Shown here piece after piece: positions 29,800 to 41,700 of a DNA stretch of 64,000 nt. The translations under genes were made by a program, and so were the position numbers. The notes under the pieces were generated by a model that was given only the letters and a program-made list of their open reading frames with translations, was not told where the DNA came from and ran no database searches. This DNA comes from Pristionchus mayeri (Eukaryota > Nematoda > Chromadorea > Rhabditida > Neodiplogasteridae), in contig BTRK01000004.1 in the NCBI GenBank assembly GCA_036245805.1, positions 47,308,690-47,372,689 on the forward strand. Direction: 5' to 3'. Position 1 is the first letter of the stretch; each line of letters begins with the position of its first letter.

Positions 29800-32700
29800 A
29801 TGGCTCATCCTGTTCCACCAGCATTTTCTCCATTCTTTGATCCGGCTGCTGCGCTACATATGCCACAGTATTATCCGATGGTGAGTTCTCAGAATAGCGA
29901 CAACCTTCAAACCGAGCAATCGTCTCGCTCTCTCCAAACCGCACACTCTCTCATCGGGTAGAGAGACGAGATAGCATGCAAATCGAGGAGAGACAGAGCA
30001 TTTCTCCTCAAACCTGGTGATATGCCCTAATCCGCTTCTTATTCATTTGCATTTCCTTTCAGGGATATCCCCCGTATCCGTATCCCACAGGCCCGCCAGT
30101 GCCACAGTGGCCGCCGCAACAGGTGGGCTATCAGAATGGGGCAAAGTCTCGCATTTCCGTGCATTTCCTGATTATCTTCTTTTCTATTTACAATTCAATT
30201 CAGGGCTCAATGCCTCATGCGTTTCCTGGTTACGCAAAGTTCGATCCCGCGCAGGCACAGTGGCAGCAACAGTCGGGGCCACAGGTGGGGCGTCGAAACT
30301 TCTCTACACATTTACTGACATACGTCTTTCCTTCCAGTTCTATCAAGGAGACCGTGATGCTGCTACTGCAGCAGCTGCGGCCGCAGCAACAACTTCGACA
30401 TTTTCAGGAACCTCCCGATCCGCAACTCATCCGACAACCAATGTAGCCCCTCCGACTGCTGTTCCCGTCAATTTCGAGGTGATCACACATATTATGGTAT
30501 CTACAATGATATTGATCTTCTCCTACTTTACAATTGATTTTCATATTTAATTTTTACAGAAGCCTTCCTCAAGCGGGCTCGTTGGATTAGCGGTACCTCC
30601 CGACACAAAGGTGATCAAGTATTATATATTATTTAAATATAGCCGGTCTTATCGATTGATGTTCAACTAATTTTTTTTCAGCTGCCCATCTCAAGCGAAT
30701 CAGCAGCCCATCCGACTGCTGCAGCAACAAAATTAGAAGCAGCCGCTCCAACTCAAGTCGTAGTCAAGGTGATCATACATTGATGTTGGCTATCACCGAG
30801 GCTCACTAGATGTAGCCAATCCTTTTCGGAAATTATTCAACGCACTTGTTTAAGCTGTTATTTCGCAAGTTGAGCATCAGACCAAGTCATGCCACTGTTT
30901 ACACAGATTATGTATAATATTATTTATCTCGGTCTTATCGATTGATCGTCAACGCATCCTTTACAGCGCCAGCGCCAAGCAGATGACGACGATGACGTCA
31001 TCGTCCTCCGCGACGTCAAGAAGTCCGTTCGCCGTCGGCCCGCTGCCCCCGTGGTATAGTTCTTTAATATTTAATCGTTACCACCGACGTTATTGCCGTC
31101 GTATGCAAAATGATATCTTTCCGGTATTATCGATTGATTTTCAACACTGGTTTTGCAGCCGACCCATGACAATGGGATTGCTAGCGCCGCACCAACTCAA
31201 GCCAAGGTGACCATGTATTTAATTTTATCCATATTGATTTTGATCTTTCCGGCCTTTGGTATTTTACGCAATCTTTGCAGGCGCATCCTTCCGACGAGAG
31301 TGTCGAAGCAGCCGTGCTTCCGGCAGCAGCAGCAGCTGTGTTTCAACTTCCCACTAAATCGGAGAGTCAGCAGAAACCGCCTCAGTGCAGGCACAGGTGG
31401 GCGATCATACATTGTTGTATTACCAGCTCGCTAACGGGCATAGATATGCAGTATGGAGGCTCATTGTTCCGAAAATTTGAATTCACACTTTCGCCTTTCG
31501 ACCTGTCGGAATAGTGCAGGGAATGGAGATACCGTGTCTTCTGGTTATTTGAAATGTTATCGATCTTCCTGTACTAAAGCCTTGATTATCAGCACAATCT
31601 TTACAGCCGACCCCATCAGCCGTGCTGTTTGGCGCAGCGGCCCCGTCGACTGCAGCAGCAGATGCAGCACCCGTCAGGGTCGAGGTGAACAAGTATTATT
31701 ATATATATTATTTGAAATGTTATTAATCTTCCCGTCCGCATCGATTGATTGTAAACGCTAGCTTTACAGCAGCTCCACGCGAACGAGGCTGTTTTTGGAG
31801 CACCAGCATCTTCCTCTTCGACTGCCACAGCTACTACTGCCCAGGTGATCATGCATTGACTTTTGCAAATTCGCCAATTCACGCATTCTGCCGAGATTCA
31901 CTGGATAGGGGCACATGGAAAAGTCGTTTAAATTTAATGTTAATCAGGAGATTCCGAGAAATGATAAGACAGTTTGACAGTTTACACACTGTTGCCACTC
32001 GACAGGTCGAAATGGCACTACGTCGGATGTGCACCAACAAATGGGCCCTTCTGTTTTACTCCTGTTCTGCATATTGAGTGTTTTATTGGAAGCCGATTTC
32101 TGAATTGCATGAAAAATGCATCTGTACAGTATCTCAGGGGTACTTCTAGGTCGGATTGCAACCTACTGGATGATGCATGCTTATGTAGAACTTTCACAGA
32201 ATCATTTTTGGCACTTTGGGGATATTGTGTCAAAAATGCTTCTGCGAAAGTTCTACAGGAGGATCCATTTTTGACTAATTGTGAACGTTCTGGGGAGTGG
32301 AACTTTTTTGGTCCTCATCAGACCTAGTGGAATGAAATGGTTTCCTTTCGAAAGAGTGTATGGAATGGAGAAATCGTGAACGAAATGATGACTTTCTCGA
32401 ACGAAAGTCATCAGAATGGTGCCGATTCTCAAACGTTTGCTCATTTGCGGCTTCTTTCCTTTCAGACGCTTCTTCTCCAGCAAGAACCGGCGCGTTATCC
32501 CGCAATTCCGGATCCTGCTTCTACGCCAGCTGCAGCAACAGTTGAAGCAGCCGCTCCTGCTCTCGTCAGTGTACAATTTGAAGTGATATCAACCTTCCCG
32601 ACCTTATCGATTGATTGAGAACTCAATCTTTACAGCAGCACCACACAGATACGACTGATGGAGCACCAGCACCTCAGGCAGCGGCGGCGGCTCAAAATCC

Positions 32701-35700
32701 CGTCAATGTCGATGTAATCATGTATTTTATATTAGTTGAAATATTATTCCTCTCCTTACCGTTTGATTTTCAACGCAAGCTTTACATCCACAGGCAGACG
32801 AGAGTGGAGGTGCACAAGTCGATGCAGCAGAATCAGCAGCCTCTTCCAGTGCTGCTACAGCACCTCAGACATTTGCTGAAGCAGCTCCAGCTGCCGTGGC
32901 ACTCAAAGTGAGCATACATTACTATCATACCAGTTGGTTACACGCCCGCACCTTGCTAAAACTCTATGATATTTCTGAAAATCGGGCGCACGCCAAATTC
33001 ACGCTGCAGACACCTATAGAGTATTCAATAATGCTATCGATCTATTCTGCCATATAAATTGATTTCAACGCAATCTTTACAGCGGCCCCCAGTAGACGAG
33101 GATGTGGATGTTATGATCCTTGAAACGAAGCCGAGTCTGAATTCTCGCCGTCGCTTCCATCGTCGAGCTGCTACTCCCGAGGTCTCGTTCTTTAATCGTT
33201 ACATTTCTTCAGTTTCTGACCCCCCCTTCTCATTTCCCATCCCCACCCATCATTGAGGGGATAAGCTGCCGAAAATCATGGAGGAAAAACAGAAACCGAC
33301 GAAATGTCATTTATGCTTAAATCTGTGTCACCGTTGAGGCGCGATAATTGAAGAGTAGGAAGAGCAGGATTTTGATAACCGCGAGCTTCGGGGATTGGGG
33401 CGAGCGACAATTGCATGTTACAGGCCGAAGCTGCTTTGCTCGCCCGTCTCGTCAACCATCTGAGGGAGCTGGGCATGCAAATTCCGCAGCAGCCAGCTGC
33501 TGCAGCTGCATTTGCAGAAGATCGGAACCTGCAGCCGCAGCAGGCTCCGCTCAATATTCACCTGCAGCAGTCTCCCGCTATAGTGAGTGGGCATATCTTG
33601 TGAATTGAGGACAATACCAAACACTAAATACAGCCTATAGTGCACTCATTACACATGATTACGATTCTCTTATTGGAAAAAAGTGCGTTGCCCTTTCATG
33701 AATGTTTCAGGAGCTTCGTATAGCTCATGATTGTTTCTATATTTAGTGCATCTGAAACATAACCGGAAATGGTTCTGATTGGCTGATCACCAATCGATAG
33801 TTTCAGGCTCCCGCCCCGCTTGACGCAGCACAGATGGACGTCACCGACGGCAGTCTGGAGTCGCAGATCATCGCGAGACTCGGAAACTTCCCCGAGGCAA
33901 TTAAGGTTGGCTTAGGCTTCAGCTTAGGGCTTCAAATTTGAGATTATTTCGGTAACTTTCGGATGTGTTTCAGGCTAGCTGATATGCTAATGTGCTATGC
34001 GAAGCGCCTCAAACATCCTAAAATGAGCCTTAACGAATTGAAAATTGGAACCCTAGCTTCCATCCCATTAAAGGACCGACAAGAAGCTCATTGTGCGTGC
34101 TCTCTATCCGGACTGACCTGAGGAGATGCGCCGAAAACATATTAGTATATTAGCGCAGTGAATAATAATTATAATAATTTATCTACGCCCGAGGCGCGAC
34201 GAAACAGTAAGGTACATGATTATTATTTATTTTATCTACGCTCGGCGGCGCAACGAAAGACGAATAATTACTTATGTGTTATGATACAAGAGAGTTGACT
34301 CTCCTCACACTGAGGTCGAATACGATAGGAAGGGGGGAATGGGGGGGAAGGAGGTGCAATCGTAAAATGCGAAGATCCAATCGGCTGGTCTCATCTGTCT
34401 TCGTCTGTTCTGATGGGGAGTTTTATCGAGGAGGAGGCACTCGAGGTAGACTCTGCTCCGAGATCCAGCGTCAGGGGATCTCTAAAGGGGGGAGGGGGTG
34501 AGAATGAAGGAATGTGGTAAGGTAGTGGAAGGAGGGAATACTATTGGAAAATATATTTCCGAAAATCAAATTCTAGAGTTATCAATCTCTTCTTGAAGAC
34601 AGGGATGCTGGGGGATGACAATACATGGGTGGGGAGAGCGTTTAAAATCCTAGCAACTCTACGAGAAAAACAATGATATCGAGGTGTGGATCTGGTTTTC
34701 TCGATATAGATTCCAAAGTTGTTGGTCCTTTCTCTTAGGGGAGCAAACAGGAAAAATTTACTTCTATCGAGTATGGTGTCTCCATACATGATCCTACGGG
34801 CCAGGACTAGATCATAAGTGACTCTCCTCTCAAAAAGCGCTTGAAGACCGAGGAAGGACAGACGTTGAGAGTAGGAGGGAAGACCAAGAGGATATGATGG
34901 AGATGGAAAGCATCTATAGTATAGAATACGAGTGAATTTCTCTTGTATTTTCTCAAGCTTCTGACTCTGTTTCTTGATATGAGGGTTCCAGAAGGGGCAA
35001 GCGAATTCAATGTGAGGGAGAACATATGTTTTAAAGCATTTGATAAGGATAGTGGGATCATTAACGGATACAGCACGAAGCATAATATGCATGACAGTGG
35101 TGGCTTTTTTTACACGATCATCAATACTGGCAGAGTTATTTAGGGTGGGCAGTACTTGGACGCCGAGATCGCGTTGTTGAGGGACTTGCTCGAGGATAAC
35201 ATTATTAATGAGATAATGAGGAGCAAGAGAAGAACCTATGTGGAGATGTGTGCATTTAGATTCGGAGAGAGATAATTGATTGGATACAGTCCATGAATAG
35301 ATAGCATCTAGGGCATACTGTAATTGGGCAGTGCGAGAGGCTTTATTTTTACTGGAATAGGAAACATAAATCTTAATGTCATCTGCATATGCTTTCACAA
35401 ACACATCGGGGAAGGGAGCAATGACATATGTAATATCAGATATATAAAGAGAGAATAGAATAGGCCCTAGTACAGGATCCTTGTGGTACGCCGGAGAGAA
35501 CAGGGAAGGACTTAGATACGGTAGTACCTAACCTTACGGAGAAGTGCCTATCCGTTACAAAATCAGAGATCCAATTTAGAAGGTTACCATTAATACAATA
35601 ATGCAAGCATTTAGAGATAAGCTTGGGAAAGGGAACGGTGTCAAATGCACGAGAGAAGTCGAGGTAAATAACATCAGTTTGCTCTTTACGGGAATGAGCG

Positions 35701-38700
35701 AAGGTCCAGTCATTTTCACAGTCTACGAGGTTGGTAAGAACAGAGGCACCGGATCGAAAACCATGTTGGTAATTAGGAATGATATTGGAGCGGTAAAGGT
35801 AAGGGGCAAGCTTATGCTTGACAAGGCGTTCCATTGTTTTAGAGGCGGGAGACAGTATGGAGATAGGGCGATAAGAGTCGGGTACTTGGGGATTCTTGTT
35901 TGGTTTGGGGATTGGGGTAATGAGTGAGAATTTCCATAGTGATGGGACAGTGCCGGTTTCCATACTAATATTGAAAATATCGCACAGGGGGAGGGAGAGG
36001 GCATGTGCACATTTACGAAAGACAATCTGAGGAATGTTATCATGGCCCGTAGAGCATGATGGTGAGAGCTGCTTTAAAGCCTTATACACGTCATGGGGGA
36101 AGAAAGATACATTTCTTAGATATGAGGAAGAGGGGTGGGAGGGAATGGATGGTAATAATCCGTCATCAAGTGTGAAGTGGGATGCAAATCGGGATGCAAG
36201 GGAATTTGCTATGTCTAAGGTACTAGTTGCGATATTTCCAGAGGAATCAATAAGTTGTTTGGGGATGGATGGCTTCGGTTGGGTAAGGGTACGGATGTGA
36301 CGGTAGAGATCTTTAGTGTTTTTTAGTTTTTTATGTTCGCAAAATTGGTTCCATTTTTTAATTTGGAATAATAGATCTCTACTGCACTTCTCGTATTGAA
36401 GGCGAATTGAGAGTAAATTATACTTTGTGAACAGAGAATTTCGGTGTTTAATTAGCTTTCGGATATGAGGGGGATAAGAATGGGTAGCAGGCTTAGGGCA
36501 GTGATACGGTACGAAAAGATCAATCGCGTGGTGGATTACAGAGACAAAGTTAGAATACATGTTCTCAGGGTCAGGAGCTTGTGAAAATGTTGTAAACCAG
36601 TCGAAGGTGAGAAGGAAGGACGAGAGGTGGTCATAGTTGGCGCGAGCGAAATCTCTAACTAACGATTGAGCGGGAGGGAGGCATCTTGAATCAATTGAGA
36701 AGGATATACCAAAATGATCGGATGTAGGAAAGGAGGGAATTACAGAGGGGTTGTGTACTATGGATGAATCACTAGCAAGTAGCCAATCAATGCATCGATC
36801 TATCCTAGTGGGACTACGGATTAGATGGCTGAGGTCGGAAGTAGAAACGAAGGAGTGAAGTGATTGTTCTGTGGCTGGAATGGCACGAAATGATGTCGCT
36901 ATTGAAATCTCCTATGAATATGATTGGGTGGGGACTGGTGGTAAGAAGGTCTGAGAGACCATCAACGAGGTTTTCTGTCTGGGTCGTACTGTAGCTAGGA
37001 GGTCGGTACACAACACAAAGACGAATGAAAGAGGACGAGGAAGTGAGCAAATCAATGGAGAGGGATTCAAGACTACTATGGATGGAACCGAGGATAGAGT
37101 AATGAAAATGGTCACGAAGTACAATAAGTGTACCGCCTCCACGGCCATTTGAGCGATCACGTCTAATAGCATGATATGGTAGATCAGCGATTATCAATGA
37201 GGTAGGAATACGAGAGGTCAGCCATGATTCGGTGATAAACACAATGTCTGGTTGTTCAACCTTTAGAATAGAGTGAAAATATGGTAGCTTATTGACTAAT
37301 GATCGGGCGTTGTAATAGAGACAAGAAATCTTTGGCAGAATATCAGAGGAAGGAGTGGAGGGGGAATCGTATTGAGAAACTAAGCTGGGATAAACAGTTT
37401 GGGTCGAGGAAGGGGGAGTTATTGAAGAAAGCGAGGAGAGGATAGGGGGAGGTCTGCAGGGGGATCCTAGTTTCCCTTCATCTCCTTGCTAGCTGTCTTC
37501 GCCTTGAATGCCTGTACCTCTTCCTTCTTCATGAGAACTCCAGTGTAGATCACCCAAATGCCCTTACCTTCCTCAATCAACTTGCGCTTCTTCTCCCTCA
37601 ACTCGTACTGCGTATGCCTCTCCTTCTCTGAGAGGGAGGGGCGAATTCGCAGTGAGGAGTACTCGCGCTGGTCCGTGATCTTCTTGCCGCGAGTGAGAAG
37701 GAGCTTCTGCGAGGAGGTGCGGGGAAGGAGGATCTTGAGAGGACGGGGTCGTCCCTCCTTCCTCTCTCCCATCCGGAAGACCGTGTCCGGACGGACTTCG
37801 ATTCCGGTGAGATCGAGGAAGCGAGTGACGTGGGCGTAGTCGGCCTCGACTCTTTGACTGGGGAGGGAATGAGTCGACTCAGCCAAGTTCTCAACCACAA
37901 TCGAGCGTGCCCTCTTCTCCGCCTCCACAGGACTCTCGGAGGGTTGTAGGTGCCTCTCGAGAGTATTCGACAGCACCTCAATACAAGCCTCGAGAGCCAC
38001 GTAGAGGGGGTCAGAGGCACGCTCAGACTCCGTGTCGAGGTATGCCCTCAGCTTGTCGGTGACGGCCTCCAGCTGGGTCTTGGCTGCAGCACGGAAATCC
38101 TCCTCCGACTGGGTGGCGCGGCGCTTGCGACCGTCGGAGTTGGGGAGGGGGAAAGGGGGGATGGGAGTGGAGAGGAGGGAGAGGATGGGGGTGGGGGTGG
38201 ACATGGTACCGAGAGAGTGCACGTGTGCTAGAGGGGGGAGAGCGAGAGAGTATAGGGGATGGAGAGGGGCGAGAGAAAACGAGAGGAAGAGGCGGGAAAT
38301 AAGACGTTACACAATTATGAGCTAATTAAGGGGAATTAATGCATGAAAATGGGTAGAATACACTAGGTAGGGGGAGTCAGAAGCTTGAATAAGGAAAGAT
38401 GGAAGGAAGAGAGGCTAATAAGCCGTAATTAGCGCTAAATGATAGAGAGAAAAGCGCGCGTCCTATCGCAACGAGAGGCGAGAGGAGAGTGAGAGGCGAG
38501 AGGAGAGTGAGAGGCGAGAGGAGAGTGTGATTGATAAAATAGAAAGAAAATGGAAAGCTGAATGAGATATGTGAGCAAGAAATGGCTTTAGTCTTCGTAA
38601 AGCAATTTGTACAATGAAGATGAACCTTCTTGCGATGTCATCCCTATTGCATGCGGTAATTAATTCGGGAGAGAACAACAAGTACATAACATTCGCCATT

Positions 38701-41700
38701 TCAGAAGGGCATCCTTGAGCTGATCACGAGATATGCTGATGCTGGCACGAATGCGAACGTGAGTTTACCATATAATTATCGACTCCCAAGTATGCGAATC
38801 CCTCCTAGCTCATTCATTATTTGAACTGTGGCAGTTGTCCGTCCGGTTCTGTGTCAGTTAGGTTGAGCTTTTGGTCCTGCGCGATTTTTATCACATTGGC
38901 ATTTCGCTCGCTGTAATATCTCTCAAATCTAGAAGATACTTCAAACCCTCAAAGAAGTGAATAATTCAATAAACAAATGACCAACTATAATGGATGTTAT
39001 GCATTGTAATATATGCACTAATTATTGCTCAACCGTATGTATTTATTTCCATGGCTTACAGCCACCACCTGCAACTCCTGCGACTCCTTTTACCCCCGCA
39101 GCCCATGCTACTCCTGCAGCTCCTGCGACTCCTGCTGCTCCTGTCTCTTCTACAGCTCCGGCGACCCTTGCAGCCCATCGTACTCCTGCAGCTCCTGCGA
39201 CCCCTGAAGCTTCTGCTACCCCTGCGACTCCTGTTGCTGCAGATTTGACACCCAACTCCCCTGCCCTTCTGGAGCCAGCATCGCGTCGCCGAGATCTGGA
39301 AGACGATATCGGACGCGATGGAAATTTAGGAACGTATACCGTGCAATTTCCAAAAATATCATGTTTCGTGGATTCTGGTGAATTTTTATTTTTACGACTT
39401 TTGCTTTTTTGCATTATTTTTTTAATATGCGTTTTCATAAAACGGATGGGTTTTTACACGGAAATTTGACTAGAAATGCTATAAATGCTCGTGAAAAAAC
39501 CATGAAATATTGACGAAATAGTGCTAAAACCCGGTTATGGCTATTTCGTCAATATTGCATAATTTTCGCGAGCTTTTATTGCATTTCGAGCCATATTTCC
39601 GTGTAAAAACCCATCCGTTTAATGAAAACGCATATGAAAAAAAGAATGCAAAAAAGCAAAACTCGTAAAAATAAAAATTCACCATAATCCACGAAACATG
39701 ATATTTTTGGAAATTGCACGGTATACGTTCCTAAATTTCCATCACGTACGATAGTGAGAGAGGTGAGGTTATTTCCAGTTGGCAACATCTTACCTGATAC
39801 TGTGCCTTTCCATACAAAAGGAAGTGTGCCAAAAGAATAAAACAACTTTGCTGAGTATTTTAGAAGCGCAAACACGCGCAATGTTACAGGCTTGCGTTTC
39901 TGGACTGCCTCAAGTTGGGAGAAAGTGCGCTGCCCGGCGTGCGACGAACTGGTCTCCGGCAGCGCCAGCAGCAGAAAGGCGCACTTCGTGCGGGTCAGCA
40001 ACGTTCGCTATGCCCACTCCAATACTAGAGATGTCAAAACAAGAAATGCTTCTCTTCATTCTGCGTGATTGCTAACCGATCTGACTGACGAGAAAGATGG
40101 GGAATTGCAGGGAAGGCTCAGTGGGGATTGGGTGGACAATCATGGATTTGTATGGACGGACAACCGCACGGAATGTGTCCGCCCCCGTATTTGTCCACAC
40201 AATCCGTGCAGAGCCGAGGAAATGATTTTTTTGCGGCTCCATATCTATCACAAAACCCTTCCTAGGTGCCTTTCCAAAAGTGCTGCTCTGCTGTTATATC
40301 TTGCTGTTAAACTAAGCAAAGAACAACGATTTAATGTAATCATATTCATTTAGAAGCATTACGACATCTATTATTCCGCAAGGACGCACAGGCTCTCTGA
40401 TGTGCAGCGTTTCCTTGAACAACGACTGGGCTCTTCTGTGGACAGACCCCGGGACAGGAACCGACCCAGTAATATTTCATATTTTTCAACAATATTTCCT
40501 GCATCTCTTCGATATTAGCCCCCCCCCCCCCCCTCCTCCCGTGCTCAACTCATTTATATGCCAATATATCCTTGCTTGTCGGTCAAGAAACTCTGCGATG
40601 AGAAGGTAATGAGATATGATAGAGGGTGGGCAAAAACGATTATGTGCCAATATTTCCTATTAGTCTGTGATATTACACGTTGTATCGTGCTAGCGGAGAT
40701 TTGAATTTTTAAAAAAAAATTTTTGTCATTATTTAATTGTACTTGATTGCTATGAATATTTCTTGGTCGTAATTAGTTCTAGTATGAACAAAATATGTGT
40801 GGGAAGGGGCGGACTGAACGCTCAGTGTGTGCTATGGACATATACCTAGCCAAAAACGAGAGAAATGGCTTAAATATATATGAAAATGGATACGGTAAAA
40901 AATAGTAAAGAGGTTGTCATTGAGAAGATTAATAAACTAAACACTTATAGGACCACCCCACGGAATTCACGGACCTCCAGGTCATCTACGGGATGATCGC
41001 CAGAAGCAGGAGAGTCGTCGACCAGCGAGTGCACGCAACCTTGGTGAGTCTACAGTATACTGTCTTATCACGCGTTTTCTGAGAGATTGCATGAATCTAA
41101 GACCTAGTGTTACAAAATATTCACAGTGCTCCGATCTCAACAGAATTCGGACCAATGATTCATGTCAGGATTTATAGTTTTTTATGAAAAGTCTGGAGCC
41201 GTGAAGTAAAAAATACCTAAATTCCGGCTCTGAGAACTTCAAAAGTTCTATAATCATTAACTTGGTTCAAAATTATCGTTGAAGGTCGCTCAAAAAACAG
41301 AAATGATCATCTCAACGAGTTCTACAATACTACTTTAAAGTCATCGTCGACTGTCTTCGAAATCACACGGAAAACTGCAAAAATCCGGATATGGGTGCAA
41401 AATTATTAACCGCCCTGAAAAATATTTTGCCTTTTTCCCGTTGGTTTATTGCAGAATCGAAATCTTCAGATCATTTTACATCGGATACCTTCATTTCAGA
41501 ATTTTAAATTTTAATCCCGGGCGCTTATAGCTTTCAGAAGACCAAAAACAGCCGATTTTTCGAAAATTTCGAAAAATCGAAGATAAATAAATCCTGAATT
41601 CTTGCTTCCAAACTGGAAATCTCGGGCTAAAATATCATTTCGGGGTCAGTACAATCAGTTTTGAGGTCTGTGAGTGTTTTGAATAAAGAATTTTTTATCG

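Larger units (their letters stand above)
34157..38427 (-). mobile_element. CR1/Jockey-like LINE, near full length, antisense in intron 17
   Basis: ORF1 and ORF2 lie in the usual order on the minus strand. The element sits inside the 4.8-kb intron 33906-38704 of the long gene. ATTAGCGC occurs at 34149-34156 and 38428-38435 and may be the target duplication, giving an element of about 4.27 kb. The 3' region contains two related stretches starting GTAGATAAA followed by AT-rich triplets, which may represent the tail. The boundaries rest on an 8-bp match and are less certain than the coding content. Confidence 0.75.

Noticed and set aside
34149..38435. Exact LINE boundaries from the 8-bp ATTAGCGC match
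   Set aside because: An 8-bp match over 4 kb of AT-rich DNA could be chance, so I kept it as a possible, not a proven, target duplication.
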